A stretch of 64,000 nt of DNA from Metridium senile (lineage: Eukaryota; Cnidaria; Anthozoa; Actiniaria; Metridiidae), in assembly GCA_949775045.1 (NCBI GenBank), contig OX459109.1, positions 1,486,990 to 1,550,989 of the forward strand. The letters run 5' to 3'. Made by a program: the position numbers and the translations under genes. Under the pieces are notes generated by a model, which saw only the letters and a list, made by a program, of their open reading frames with translations, searched no databases and was not told the DNA's origin. Positions 36,201 through 48,000 of the stretch are shown here, piece by piece (the first letter of the stretch is position 1; each line of letters begins with the position of its first letter).

Positions 36201-36867
36201 TTACCTTTTAAAATGTCGCAGGGACTGTGAGGGGGTTTATTGGAAGGACATCGTCTTGACTTGTGTAATTAAGTGAATTAACGAATTCTTCTTACAATTT
36301 TTCCAGGTAATAACATTCCTGGACAAGTCATCATCTCACCGCGGGCAATACCTCACCATCATGACGTCATCAGGCATACAAATCACAATGAAACCAGCCC
36401 ATTTAATATTCCGAATCAAGCCGGATATGACGTCACAAAGGCTCTACAAACCGGAAGCCATCCACGCAGCGAAGATTCGCCCTGGCGATCTAATCTATAC
36501 CCAGTCCTATGATAAGACCCGCGCGGACAGAGTTGTCGGAGTGGCTATCGGGAGTAATGAAGGAGCCTACGCACCAGTTACTGAAGAAGGGACACTTTTC
36601 GTAGATGATGCTCTTGTTTCCTGCTTTGCTGATTTCGAGGATCACGACATGGCACATTATCTGATGGGTCCTTTTCGTGTGTTTTATTACCTGGCACCAA
36701 ATAGCGTTGGTGCTAAAGGGCACTACATACATGGGTTCTTGAGGGACATTTTTCGTCCTGTCGCGGTTCGTTTGTTCGGAAAGGAAAGGTTCTATCGCGA
36801 GCTGTCAGAAAGTTACGTAACCGAAGGTGAATCTATGCCACCTTTTAAGTTGAAGCTTGAAAAGTGA
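28808..36867 (+). CDS. Secreted Hint/Hog-domain protein without a Hedgehog signalling domain
   Basis: Exons: 28808-28877 (signal peptide), 30928-31064, 34957-35122, 35484-35656, 36307-36867. Phases agree throughout and give 368 residues, or 434 if 29917-30114 is included. Residues 24-125 are an unrecognised extracellular region. The Hint part starts near Cys143 (LFCFPSTSKVEL) and has the Hedgehog C-terminal landmarks: DLQIGQRV, PAHLIF with His214, KIRPGDLIY, GAYAPVTEEGTLFVDD, SCFADFE and GPFR. In Hedgehog this domain cleaves itself and attaches cholesterol. Here the residue before the Cys is Phe, not Gly. The Thr three places before the His appears to be Lys, and the Asp after the GxRV strand appears to be Thr. 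The fold call is strong; retained autoprocessing is uncertain. Hint proteins with non-Hedgehog N-termini are known in early-branching animals. Confidence 0.82.
29375..29910. repeat. 70-bp satellite, locus 3 (reverse orientation)
   Basis: About eight units read CACTAGTTTAACCGCTAGTT, ATCGTACATTTTTACTCC and AATTGTTTCCTTAGAAACA, the complement of the units at 13.6 and 17.8 kb. The array ends within 10 bases of the 29917 splice acceptor, so its T-rich edge may supply the polypyrimidine tract. Confidence 0.92.
30455..30900. repeat. Tandem repeat of about 60 bp, 7-8 copies
   Basis: Units contain GCTTACAATCATTATTCTTG, TCAAGAACATGGAGGTTATT and GTTGAGATATTTAGTGTT, a shorter derivative of the 85-bp unit at 23480-23935. 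Confidence 0.93.
31163..32100 (+). mobile_element. 5'-truncated LINE (non-LTR retrotransposon) in a Hint-gene intron
   Basis: The frame 31191-31871 (226 residues) starts YLGLVIDRNLSWNYHI and continues with HYVPYSTLRTIYQSLVHPYI and LILQKRALRLM. This is the region after the catalytic core of LINE reverse transcriptases (Jockey/CR1-like). The catalytic motifs are absent, so it is dead-on-arrival. An AT-rich tail of about 200 bases follows. It shares the host gene's orientation. Confidence 0.85.
32167..34433. mobile_element. Harbinger-like element with TAGCGGAGCTC inverted ends
   Basis: TAGCGGAGCTC (32167-32177) and its exact complement GAGCTCCGCTA (34423-34433) delimit 2.27 kb, flanked by TTA on both sides (32164-32166, 34434-34436), the 3-bp target type of PIF/Harbinger elements. 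Just inside the left end is a GC-rich hairpin (CCGCGCGGGCCG / GGCCCGCGCGAG) and a run of GACGTCC units (about 32283-32325). A frame at 32533-32784 (83 residues, Lys/Glu-rich) is unrecognised. No transposase is visible, so it is probably non-autonomous. Confidence 0.6.
34460..34950. repeat. (GAAT)n/(GGAT)n microsatellite before Hint exon 34957
   Basis: A long GAAT/GGAT/AAAT tract, with an internal duplication of the block GTATAAATGAATAGTAATGG. It ends only a few bases before the exon's polypyrimidine tract. Confidence 0.95.
35739..36028. mobile_element. MITE, TACACCTATTTCAA family, copy 3
   Basis: Ends ACACCTATTTCAAAAATCG and GATTTTTGAAATAGGTGT; interior GCAGCCGAAGCTTCAG and GGCTTCAGAGTGTGAAC resembles the copy at 23208-23465. 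It lies in the last intron of the Hint gene. Confidence 0.82.
36046..36234. mobile_element. MITE, TTGCATCGAAGCGAGACG family, copy 2
   Basis: TTGCATCGAAGCGAGACGAA mirrored by TTCGTCTCACTTTGATGCAA; relative of 27320-27525 with a truncated left end. It lies side by side with the preceding MITE. Confidence 0.78.
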
Positions 36868-36894
36868 GCTTTGCAAATTAATGCTAATGTTTAT

Positions 36895-37070
36895 AATCAA
36901 TCAATCAACCAACCAACCAACCAACCAATTAATCAATCAACCAATCAATTGATCAATCAATCAATTAAACAATCAATCAATCAATTAACCAATCGATTGA
37001 TCAATCAATCAATCAACCAATCAATCAACCAATCGATCAATCAATTGATCAATCAATCAACCAACCAAAG
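36895..37070. repeat. (AATC)n/(AACC)n microsatellite after the Hint stop codon
   Basis: AATCAATC and AACCAACC units directly in the presumed 3' untranslated region. Confidence 0.95.
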
Positions 37071-37074
37071 AAGT

Positions 37075-37080
37075 AATAAA
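37075..37080 (+). terminator. Candidate polyadenylation signal AATAAA of the Hint gene
   Basis: AATAAA 208 bases after the stop at 36867; a second occurs at 37441-37446. Confidence 0.5.
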
Positions 37081-37671
37081 CAGTATAAGTTGATTAATAA
37101 ATACAAACTAGTGGATAACACTGCAACAGAACACTGCAAACAAAACTAAATATGCATAATTGTCTAACTGCACATTATTGTACAAACTAGTGGATAGCAC
37201 TGCAGCAAAATAGTGAGAACAAAATTAAATAATGACTTTTCAAGAATAATGACTAATTAACTTGTAGATGATAAAGAACCAACGAAATAATGCATTTCGA
37301 GTCTACTACTAACTATTACATTGGCTACGGTGTTTTTCAGCCTCTATGTGTACAAGAAAGATGAGTATTTAGTTTGTACAAGTTGATAACAAAAGAAAAC
37401 AATAGTCTTACACTTACAGTCTTTTCTGTTAAAAATTACAAATAAAACCTCTTATTCCAAAAAATTGCATTGCGTGGAAATTTGTCTTGTATTTTTCATG
37501 CCTGAGTGAATGCTTAAGGCCCGGGCAAACAGCTCCAACATTTGCTTCAACATCCGTTCGATTTTGTTGAACCCCCTATGTAACTAAAGCTGTATAAAAT
37601 TAGTAACAACCCTCCCTCTATATAGCTTCCGAAAAATAACGTGACCCCCCTCAATATTGCCGACCCCCCTA

Positions 37672-37757
37672 AATTATAATTTTGCTATGCGCATCAACTC
37701 GAACCTCGACTTGAAACTATTATTCGAGGTCATTGAGTGGAACTGTGAGAAGGAAAC
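37672..37757. mobile_element. Half copy of the CCTTTTCACAGTTC MITE family
   Basis: AATTATAATTTTGCTATGCG, GAACCTCGACTTGAAACTAT and TGGAACTGTGAGAAGG match the right half of the MITEs at 20.3-20.7 kb. The adjoining block at 37590-37670 matches, in inverted orientation, 35238-35310 (CGGAAGCTATATAGGG with C/G-runs). Confidence 0.65.
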
Positions 37758-38498
37758 AGACTATTGGTTCACACCGATTTGAATATCCTATCGAATTCAA
37801 TGACTGTCAGTATTGCTGGACCTAGGCGCTGCCATTGCATACCTCCTTATACATGTACAAGCAAGCAATAAAAACTATGATGTCATTCAAGCATCTAGTC
37901 ACGTGATGGCAGGCTACCAATTAGTACTCTCGTTGACAGAGTGGGAAATTGAGATGGTGTTCCACACTGCGCCTGTGCGTGTAGCGCAGTCGGTGGTCAT
38001 GGGGGCGTTTCTGTATAAGTTTAAAACCCTGGCAATGAATAGTTGCTTTACACACAGAAGGTGGGCTGGAAAGTGCTGGAGAAACTACACTCGATTCTAA
38101 GAGCAGATATATTGAACAGTCGGAAAAGCTATTGATTTCTGAAAGTCCCGCAAGAAATGTTCTGCATTATTGACTAAAGAAGAGTCCGAATGTGTAATTC
38201 AGAAAAACTGTTGTATTCCACTGTTGTTAATGATATATTTAATATAAACTTATTACAATATAAAGCTTTTATATTCAACCATATGGCATCCAAATCAATT
38301 GTTAAACTATCTAATGAATTATACCTATTATACTTAGTATTCTATTTGATGCATATCGCTCACAGTTTTCGCATACCACGTCTTCTGGAATTGATGCCTT
38401 GTAGTTCTAATAATACAAAATTCAAATGATGAATGGAAGATATGAAAACTAAAAAAAATGAAACAATTAGGGGGTGAATTGATGAATAGATGGAGGGA

Positions 38499-38500
<2 letters not shown>
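37758..38500. other. Spacer between the Hint and MSH3 genes
   Basis: Contains a 95-codon + frame (37813-38100) with no family resemblance. The terminal exon of MSH3 should lie on the - strand at or below this region; I could not identify it. Confidence 0.35.
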
Positions 38501-38548
<48 letters not shown>

Positions 38549-38697
38549 AAGGAAGGGGAAGAGGGATTGACGGAAGGAGGGAGGAAGGGGAAGAGGGAGG
38601 GAAGAAGGGATAGAAAGAGGTAGGGAGGGAATGAATGAAATAGGAAGAAAGAAAAATAGGAAGGAAGGACTGAGGAAGGAAGGAAGGAAGGAAGGAA
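38500..38697. repeat. (GA)n and GGAA-rich tract
   Basis: A GA dinucleotide run of about 40 bases followed by imperfect GGAAGG/GAAGG units, lying directly downstream of the MSH3 exon donor. Confidence 0.95.
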
Positions 38698-38710
38698 ACG
38701 GACGCCATAC

Positions 38711-39012
38711 CTTCTAGAAATAATATCATGTTCCATGTCACTTGATTTACGTGCAGCAACGTCCAAAATGTCCCGCGGGATTTCAGCAAGGCGAGCCACG
38801 TTGAGGCCATAACTTCTCTGAGCCACACCTTCTACAAGGCGATATAGGAACGTCACAGACGGTTGAACGTGTTTACCGTCATTCTTTTCAGGGGAATGGG
38901 GATCAGATGACGTCATAAAAGCCATGTGGTTGTTTGTCACGTGGTTAGGGAAGGTTTTGTCGATCTCAGCGATGTCGGGGTAGTGAGTAACGAACAGTGT
39001 AAGGCAACCAAT
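38711..39012 (-). CDS. MSH3: MSH3 exon with the TLFVTHYP segment
   Basis: 302 bases, ending in phase 2 at AGAAG|GTATGG. It encodes [15 protein letters not shown] and a C-terminal block with [20 protein letters not shown], the dimerisation helix region of MSH3. Confidence 0.92.
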
Positions 39013-42000
39013 CTATCAGAGGAAGATCCATAAATTATGAACAATTAATGATGATGATGAAAGTCATTGATTACGGTGATTCAGCAATAATAATGATGAT
39101 GATTATGGTGATAGTGATATTGATTGATTATGATGTAAAAATGATGATGACAACGATGATGATGATGATGATAATGATAATGATGGTGATGATAGTGCTT
39201 TGATGATGATAATGATATTGATGATGACACTGATGGTTGTGGTGCGAGTGATGACGATCAGTGATGATGATGGTACTAAGGGGCCGACCATTTAACTTTT
39301 TTGGGGGGGGGGGGGGGGGGGGGGATGATTTGGCACGTGCACGAAATTTTTTTTAGCCAGCTGGCATGCGCATGGAATTTATTTGATAGAAATGCAAAGA
39401 TTTGAGTGGCAATTTTGGCTTGCACGAGATTTTTTTCGGCCCTCTGGGCCGTGCACGAAATTTATTTTCAAAATCCCCCCCCCCCCCCCCCTCAAAAGTT
39501 AAATGGTCGGTCCCTAACGGCGATGTTAATTTGTTATTTTTTTGTTCTAATAACAATGGCTGGTAGTCAAAACCATAACAAAATACATCACTGTACGTCC
39601 ACCTATGGCACCTTGTCAAGGATGTGATGGAGTGTCGCATAGGCCACTGCTATACCATCGTGGGTACTGGTACCCCGTCCTAACTCGTCCAAAATCACCA
39701 GAGAACGTGAAGTGGCCTGGTCAAGAATAAACGCTGCTTCCTAATAGAAAAGAACAAAAAATATGATAAGGAAGAAAAATAGAGAAATAAGAATGGATTA
39801 ATGAATGAATGAATGAATGGATAAATGAATGGATGTATGAATGATTGAATGAATGAGTGAATGAATAAATGAATGGATGAGTGAATGAATGAATGATTGA
39901 TTGAATGAGTGAATGGATAAATGAATGGATGTATGAATGATTGAATGAATGAGTGAATGAATAAATGAATGGATGAGTGAATGAATAAGTGAATGGATGG
40001 ATGGATGGATGGATGGATGGATGGATGGATGGATGGATGGGTAAATGTGTACACACTTCCCGGAATCTGAGTACCTGGACGTGTTTGCACACCAACAATC
40101 TGGAGACCTATCGGAATGTGGGGGCCCAACTTGGGTCCCCAGATGAATGAGTGAATGAAGGGATGAATGAATGAATGAACGAATGAATAAATAAATGAAT
40201 AGATGAATGAAGTAAATGGGCGAACGGACAAATGGATGAATGAAAGGATGTATGGATGTATGGATATTTTCTGGGTGAAATTTGCACATTGAAAAGCTGC
40301 CTACAAGGCTGAAAGGCCAAACAATTTCGGCAGCTGTTCTAATTAATGATCATTTAAAAATTAAAATCATTAAAACAGAAAGTCAAGGAAAGTGGTTGTT
40401 CCGCGATGTGATGTTTCATGCATTTTTCTACTCGAGAAAACATGCGAATTTCAGACAGCTATGTAACAATTGGCATTGTTGGCATCCGTTTAATCAAAGC
40501 TGAAGAATCGATTGATGGCGCCAAGTCAACATTGATTTACAAAACATCAAAATTCTCTACTTTTTTGTCATTTTCTTCCTCGTATTTGTACTTAACGAGT
40601 CAAGAAACTGTGACTTTTCAAGCAGAATCTTTCACAGGAGCTATTGTGACCATCAATTTTTATTCAAAGTAACTTTTCTGAACTTTTAGAAATTTTAGAA
40701 CTGACATATTTTTTAAATTAAAATTACAAATAGAAATTTCAGTTTAGTGAACTTCTTTCGAACAATCATTAATTACGACTTTATGCAAATCTCGTCTTAT
40801 TCATTCAAGAATCTTGTAATTTGTTTCACCCGTAATTATAATTTCGAGTTCGTCATCGAAATGTCGTGTCATTTCACTAGTTTTTTCATGGATGAAGCAC
40901 AAGCCCCTACTGGCAATGACATGTAATGAATAATGTCATGGTATTCTGATGAAAAACTTCGCTTCGGCAACGTCCTTCGAAGGAACGACTAATAGAAAAG
41001 GTTCGCAAATTAAACCCGCTTTGTACAAAAATTATTAAAGGGAGGGGTACCTCAAATCTGCGTTTGAGCCTCATGTTTTCAGAATATTATGTTTAAACTT
41101 TTAAAACTTATAAATCAGCCTCATTTCTTTTAGGTGTAAAATGTTTATAGAGTTTTTCCACATTTTATGCAGTTTTCGATAGATTACAAAATCATAGAAA
41201 GCTCCCTATCCCGGTTAGGCTAGCACTGACGCACTAATATTTTCCCCTCGGGGTTACGCTAGCAAGTTGTACATGTTCACTTCGCGCTGATTGGTTAGTT
41301 TCCTCTGAAGGACTTACTTAGTGTATATTATATGACAATGTGTTGAACATTTCCTACTATAATTCAATCCACGCCGTATGTTGGTTTTACAAACATTTAG
41401 GTTTATCATATAACTGAAATTTAGAGCCCAAACAATTATTCGAAGGTACTAAGTTCTGGCCCTGACTTTGACGCACGATATATTTTGCAGCAAACGTATG
41501 AAAGGTGATGTTATATTTCTTAGTATTTCGGTAGTTGAACGGCATTATTTTGAAAGAAGAGATGTCAACCAAATGTTCCATGTTAGCGTAAAATATTTTC
41601 CATTTGACATTCAAAGATATAAAATAAAGACATGATAGCAATACACCCAGGCATGCGCAGAAAGCGTGTAGTTTTCCGAGAATTATCCACGTATCAAACT
41701 TTGTTGTAGATGACTTTGAGAGCAAAATAAATTCCATATATGGTAACAAATTATTAAAACTTTTAAATGTTTAATGTTTAAATGTTTAAACTTTTAAAGT
41801 TTTAACTAAGTTTTAAAACAAACTTCACTTCTAAGAAGTTAGTCAGAGCTCTTCTAAGAATTTTTATTTTTATTTTTATTTTATTTTCCAAATTAAAGCG
41901 AAAAACCTCTTCCAATTCTTTACTAAGGTGACTGTCAGTTTCGCTTAAAAACCAACGTTATCTATTATAGAACCCAGACAAGAAAAGATTCAAAGAGAAC

Positions 42001-45000
42001 GTAAGTCTACTCAGTAAAACAAATCGTAAATATATGATTCTATAACTCATGGTCTTTTACATTATTATCGAAAAAAACATTACTGACTAAAACGGGACAA
42101 TATTTGAACGTTCAGGCCATAATATTGAACTTCGAAAGAGCCAAAAACCACAGATTTCTAGTGTGGTAAGCTTCGATACGGCAATATTCGTGAACTTCAA
42201 GGCCGATTTTCACCCTTAAAACGAAGGGGCCCCCTGGGGCCCCCTTAAATTTTCTTCAAGTTTGCTATCTAATTCAAAGTAACTTTTCTGAACTTTAAAA
42301 AAATTTAGAACTGACATATTTTTTAAATTAAAATTACAAATAGAAATTTCAGTTTAGTGAACTTCTTTCGAACAATCATTAATTACGACTTTATGCAAAT
42401 CTCGTCTTATTCATTCAAGAATCTTGTAATTTGTTTCACCCGTAATTATAATTTCGAGTTCGTCATCGAGATGTCGTGTCATTTTACTAGTTTTTTCATG
42501 GATGAAGCACAAGCCCCTACTGGCAATGACATGTAGTGAATAATGTCATGGTATTCTGATGAAAAACTTCGCTTCGGCAACGTCCTTCGAAGGAACGACT
42601 AATAGAAAAGGTTCGTAAATTAAACCCGCTTTGTACAAAAATTATTAAAGGGAGGGGTACCTCAAATCTGCGTTTGAGCCTCATGTTTTCAGAATATTAT
42701 GTTTAAACTTTTAAAACTTATAAATCAGCCTCATTTCTTTTAGGTGTAAAATGTTTATAGAGTTTTTCCACATTTTATGCAGTTTTCGATAGATTACAAA
42801 ATCATAGAAAGCTCCCTATCCCGGTTAGGCTAGCACTGACGCACTAATATTTTCCCCTCGGGGTTACGCTAGCAAGTTGTACATGTTCACTTCGCGCTGA
42901 TTGGTTAGTTTCCTCTGAAGGACTTACTTAGTGTATATTATATGACAATCGATGTGTTGAACATTTTCCTACAAACATTTAGGTTTATCATATAACTGAA
43001 ATTTAGAGCCCAAACAATTATTCGAAAGTACTAAGTTCTGGCCCTGACTTTGACGCACGATATATTTTGCAGCAAACGTATGAAAGGTGATGTTATATTT
43101 CTTCGTATTTCGGTAGTTGAACGGCATTATTTTGAAAGAAGAGATGTCAACCAAATGTTCCATGTTAGCGTTAAATATTTTCCATTTGACATTCAAAGAT
43201 ATAAAATAAAGACATGATAGCAATACACCCAGGCATGCGCAGAAAGCGTGTAGTTTTCCGAGAACTATCCACGTATCAAACTTTGTTGTAGATGACTTTG
43301 AGAGCAAAATAAATTCCATATATGGTAACAAATTATTAAAACTTTTAAATGTTTAATGTTTAAATGTTTAAACTTTTAAAGTTTTAACTAAGTTTTAAAA
43401 CAAACTTCACTTCTAAGAAGTTAGTCAGAGCTCTTCTAAGAATTTTTATTTTTATTTTTATTTTATTTTCCAAATTAAAGCGAAAAACCTCTTCCAATTC
43501 TTTACTAAGGTGACTGTCAGTTTCGCTTAAAAACCAACGTTATCTATTATAGAACCCAGACAAGAAAAGATTCAAAGAGAACGTAAGTCTACTCAGTAAA
43601 ACAAATCGTAAATATATGATTCTATAACTCATGGTCTTTTACATTATTATCGAAAAAAACATTACTGACTAAAACGGGACAATATTTGAACGTTCAGGCC
43701 ATAATATTGAACTTCGAAAGAGCCAAAAACCACAGATTTCTAGTGTGGTAAGCTTCGATACGGCAATATTCGTGAACTTCAAGGCCGATTTTCACCCTTA
43801 AAACGAAGGGGCCCCCTGGGGCCCCCTTAAATTTTCTTCAAGTTTGCTATCTAATTCAAAGTAACTTTTCTGAACTTTAAAAAAATTTAGAACTGACATA
43901 TTTTTTAAATTAAAATTACAAATAGAAATTTCAGTTTAGTGAACTTCTTTCGAACAATCATTAATTACGACTTTATGCAAATCTCGTCTTATTCATTCAA
44001 GAATCTTGTAATTTGTTTCACCCGTAATTATAATTTCGAGTTCGTCATCGAGATGTCGTGTCATTTTACTAGTTTTTTCATGGATGAAGCACAAGCCCCT
44101 ACTGGCAATGACATGTAGTGAATAATGTCATGGTATTCTGATGAAAAACTTCGCTTCGGCAACGTCCTTCGAAGGAACGACTAATAGAAAAGGTTCGTAA
44201 ATTAAACCCGCTTTGTACAAAAATTATTAAAGGGAGGGGTACCTCAAATCTGCGTTTGAGCCTCATGTTTTCAGAATATTATGTTTAAACTTTTAAAACT
44301 TATAAATCAGCCTCATTTCTTTTAGGTGTAAAATGTTTATAGAGTTTTTCCACATTTTATGCAGTTTTCGATAGATTACAAAATCATAGAAAGCTCCCTA
44401 TCCCGGTTAGGCTAGCACTGACGCACTAATATTTTCCCCTCGGGGTTACGCTAGCAAGTTGTACATGTTCACTTCGCGCTGATTGGTTAGTTTCCTCTGA
44501 AGGACTTACTTAGTGTATATTATATGACAATCGATGTGTTGAACATTTTCCTACAAACATTTAGGTTTATCATATAACTGAAATTTAGAGCCCAAACAAT
44601 TATTCGAAAGTACTAAGTTCTGGCCCTGACTTTGACGCACGATATATTTTGCAGCAAACGTATGAAAGGTGATGTTATATTTCTTCGTATTTCGGTAGTT
44701 GAACGGCATTATTTTGAAAGAAGAGATGTCAACCAAATGTTCCATGTTAGCGTTAAATATTTTCCATTTGACATTCAAAGATATAAAATAAAGACATGAT
44801 AGAAATACACCCAGGCATGCGCAGAAAACGTGTAGTTTTCCGAGAACTATCCACGTATCAAGTTTTGTTGTAGCCGGATGACTTTGAGAGCAAAATAAAT
44901 TCCATATATGGTAACAAATTATTAAAACTTTTAAATGTTTAATGTTTAAATGTTTAAACTTTTAAAGTTTTAACTAAGTTTTAAAACAAACTTCACTTCT

Positions 45001-48000
45001 AAGAAGTTAGTCAGAGCTCTTCTAAGAATTTTATTTTCCCAAAGCGAAAAACCTCTTCCAATTCTTTACTAAGGTGACAGTTTCGCTTAAAAACCAACGT
45101 TATCTATTATAGAACCCAGACAAGAAAAGATTCAAAGAGAACGTAAGTTTACAAATCGTAAATATATGATTCTATGCATTCCTATTCAAATCCTATGATC
45201 CAAGTGCTAAAACAATGAAATTCACCCATAATTTTCTTATTTTTTTAGAATGGGCAATTGGTGGTCTTGTCGCATAGGTAAGTAAATGAATGAAGTTTTA
45301 TATATATGAATAGTGTCATTTATACGCAATCTATATAGAAGTTATTTAATGATCAAATTTCAATGCTATTTTTTTAATATCAGCTTCGTTTGTTGTAAAC
45401 AGGTTATCATTCAGAACCATGGAGGGTAATTAAAGGCTGGGGTAAAAGGTATGTTGTACAGTGTCGTATATGTTAAAAAAAACCGTTGAATATTGATAAC
45501 TGAAAGATTAAAATTACTCAGGCGGTGGTGGACACGCCTCGCAAAGCACGATGGTTTTAATTGAAAAATTTACTCATTAGCATCTGGATTGAAAAGTGTA
45601 AACAACTAGGTTGCTCTGTTATTCAATGGATATTAAAGGTCTTCTTCAATATTTTCGACACATAATATTCCCTATACACATAACCACGCTTTCTAGTAAA
45701 TCGATAGGGTTGTTGGATCCACAGATATTGAACAAATATTGAACTTCGAAAGAGCCAAAAACCACATTCAAGTGTGGTAAGCTTCGATACGGCAATATTC
45801 GTGAACTTCAAGGCCGATTTTCACTCTTAACACGAAGGGCCCCCTGAGGCCCCCTTAAATTTCCTTTAAGTTTGCTATCTAAAGAATGTGTCTGTGCAAA
45901 AAAAAATGAAGGATTCTAGCTACGTTTCAGAGTTCGACGACGAAACAAATCAAAAGTCACCTGAACAACTGGACAGATTTTAGGTACTAAAATACTTTAT
46001 ATGTACTTGAGAATCTATCCAGGCAAAATTCATGTATCCACCTTCACATTGCATAGAAAAGTTTTGTATATATGTTCAAAATAATTTTTAATGAGCGAAA
46101 TAAATGACACACTTGGAAAATTTAGTTCGCAAAAAACTTCAAAACAGTTCGAGTAAATCGAGCCTTCTCATTGGATGTAAAGGGTCACGTGGAGCGTGTC
46201 CGATGCCGCCTGAAAATGACTTAGGTTATTGGGGGAAAAAAGCGAAGAAAGCGAACGTCAACAAAAGCTTTAGAAGTCGATCGAAAGAAGTAATTGACTA
46301 TTATTGAATATCACTGCTTTGTCTTAGGCGTCGCTGTTAATCCCGATTAGTAAACAGAAGCAAAGTACACGGGAAACAAATCCGGCTTTATCTCGCGTTG
46401 AGATTTTAGAATATTTACGAACTTTGGGAAGTTAACTGCCCCGCAGTTTTTAACCAATCGGCAATAAACTAGTCAGACCGGTAGCCATAATATTGTACTC
46501 TAAAAACGTGTATCTGTTTTTTGATTTATTGTTTTGATCAAAGTCATGATCGATAAACTAAAGAAACCCTACAAATTTAGAACCTTTAAGTTTGAAAATT
46601 AACAAGAAAATAACCAAGCGTTGAACCAAAAAAATGAGACACGTTATTGTAAATTGACATGTTTAGATTCTGTTTACCGATCAATCAAATCCGTACAATA
46701 GAAACTGCGGGGCACTTAACTCTTCAGATTTCAGCATAGTTAATAGCCCCCAAAATCCAAGAAAATCACACAAAAACGTTCCTAAACTCATGGTCTTTTA
46801 CATTATTATCGGAAAAAACATTAATGACTAAAACGGGACAATATTTGAACGTTCAGGCCATAATATTGAACTTCGAAAGAGCCAACAACCACAGATTTTT
46901 AGTGTGGTAAGCTTCGATACGGCAATATTCGTGAACTTCAAGGCCGATTTTCACGAAAACGAAAACGAAAGGAGTCGCATCGCGGGAAAATCATAATAAC
47001 TTCAAAGAAGGAATATTATGAAGCATTGAAGAAATATCGCTGAAACAAAAGTGCCTCCCGTAAATTGAAACTACGCACGCTGAGTCAGAATATCAAGTAC
47101 TTAGTAAGACAGAAACACGGTGAATATCTTGATAAAATTGAGAACTCACTTAGTACCAACCCGAAGGTGTTCTGGACCTACCACAAAGTTATTCTTCGAC
47201 ATAGAACAAATCAGAGTGTTGTTATATCATACCTTGATGAATCAGCTAATACCCCAACTGGAAAAGCTCGACTCCTCAACTCTTACTTCTCCTCCGTATT
47301 TCTTGCTCCAAACACCAATGCAGACATGGAAAATCTTTCACTTACTCCAAAGTCTGACCAGGAAATACGCCATGTAACACTCACAGAGGATGAAGTATTG
47401 AAGTGTCTGAGTATTCTGGATACCACAAAGTCTAGTGGCCCTGACGGCATTCCTCCTTTGCTTCTAAAAGAATGCAGTCAAGAAATCGCAACTACTATCT
47501 GTGCACTTTTCAATCAATCACTTATTACTGGTCGCCTTCCTGCTGAATGGAAAGCTGCTGATGTTACGCCTATTCACAAAAAAGATTCAAAGGAACTAGC
47601 TGAAAATTATAGACCAATTTCACGGCTCCTGCCTATTCTGAGTAAAGTACTAGAAGTAATATTTAAAGGCCGACAATGAGGACCAGACGGGGGTTTCAAG
47701 TCCGAGGCGAAGCCCCTATGTAGTGATGATGTTGATTTTTCTAACCAGTGTGAGCTCATGCGTACGTTTTTTATTCAACGTAGTTATCCTGATGAAGTTG
47801 TTTCTCGTGCTCTCACTAATGTCAGCCGTGTATTCGCCCTCACTCCTAACGTACGCACCACTAACAATCGTACTCCTTTCACTCTAACTTACCATCCACT
47901 CAATAACAATGTTAAGCCGTATTAATCGTAATTTTAATTAACATTTTCAATGAACGTCCTCTTTTTTCCTTCAAGCGTGATCGTAATATTCGTAATTTTC

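Noticed and set aside
37813..38100. 95-codon + frame as a gene or as the last MSH3 exon region
   Set aside because: No similarity to known proteins. On the - strand an acceptor near 38099 has the right phase after MSH3, but its 16 codons do not resemble an MSH3 C-terminus.
41387..44778. 120-codon reverse frame present in the tandem units
   Set aside because: It is shared only because the units are recent duplicates; it is truncated in U3, lacks family resemblance and reads against the apparent promoter.
46104..46307. 67-codon basic frame
   Set aside because: No splice context linking it to the IFI44-like gene and no recognised motif.
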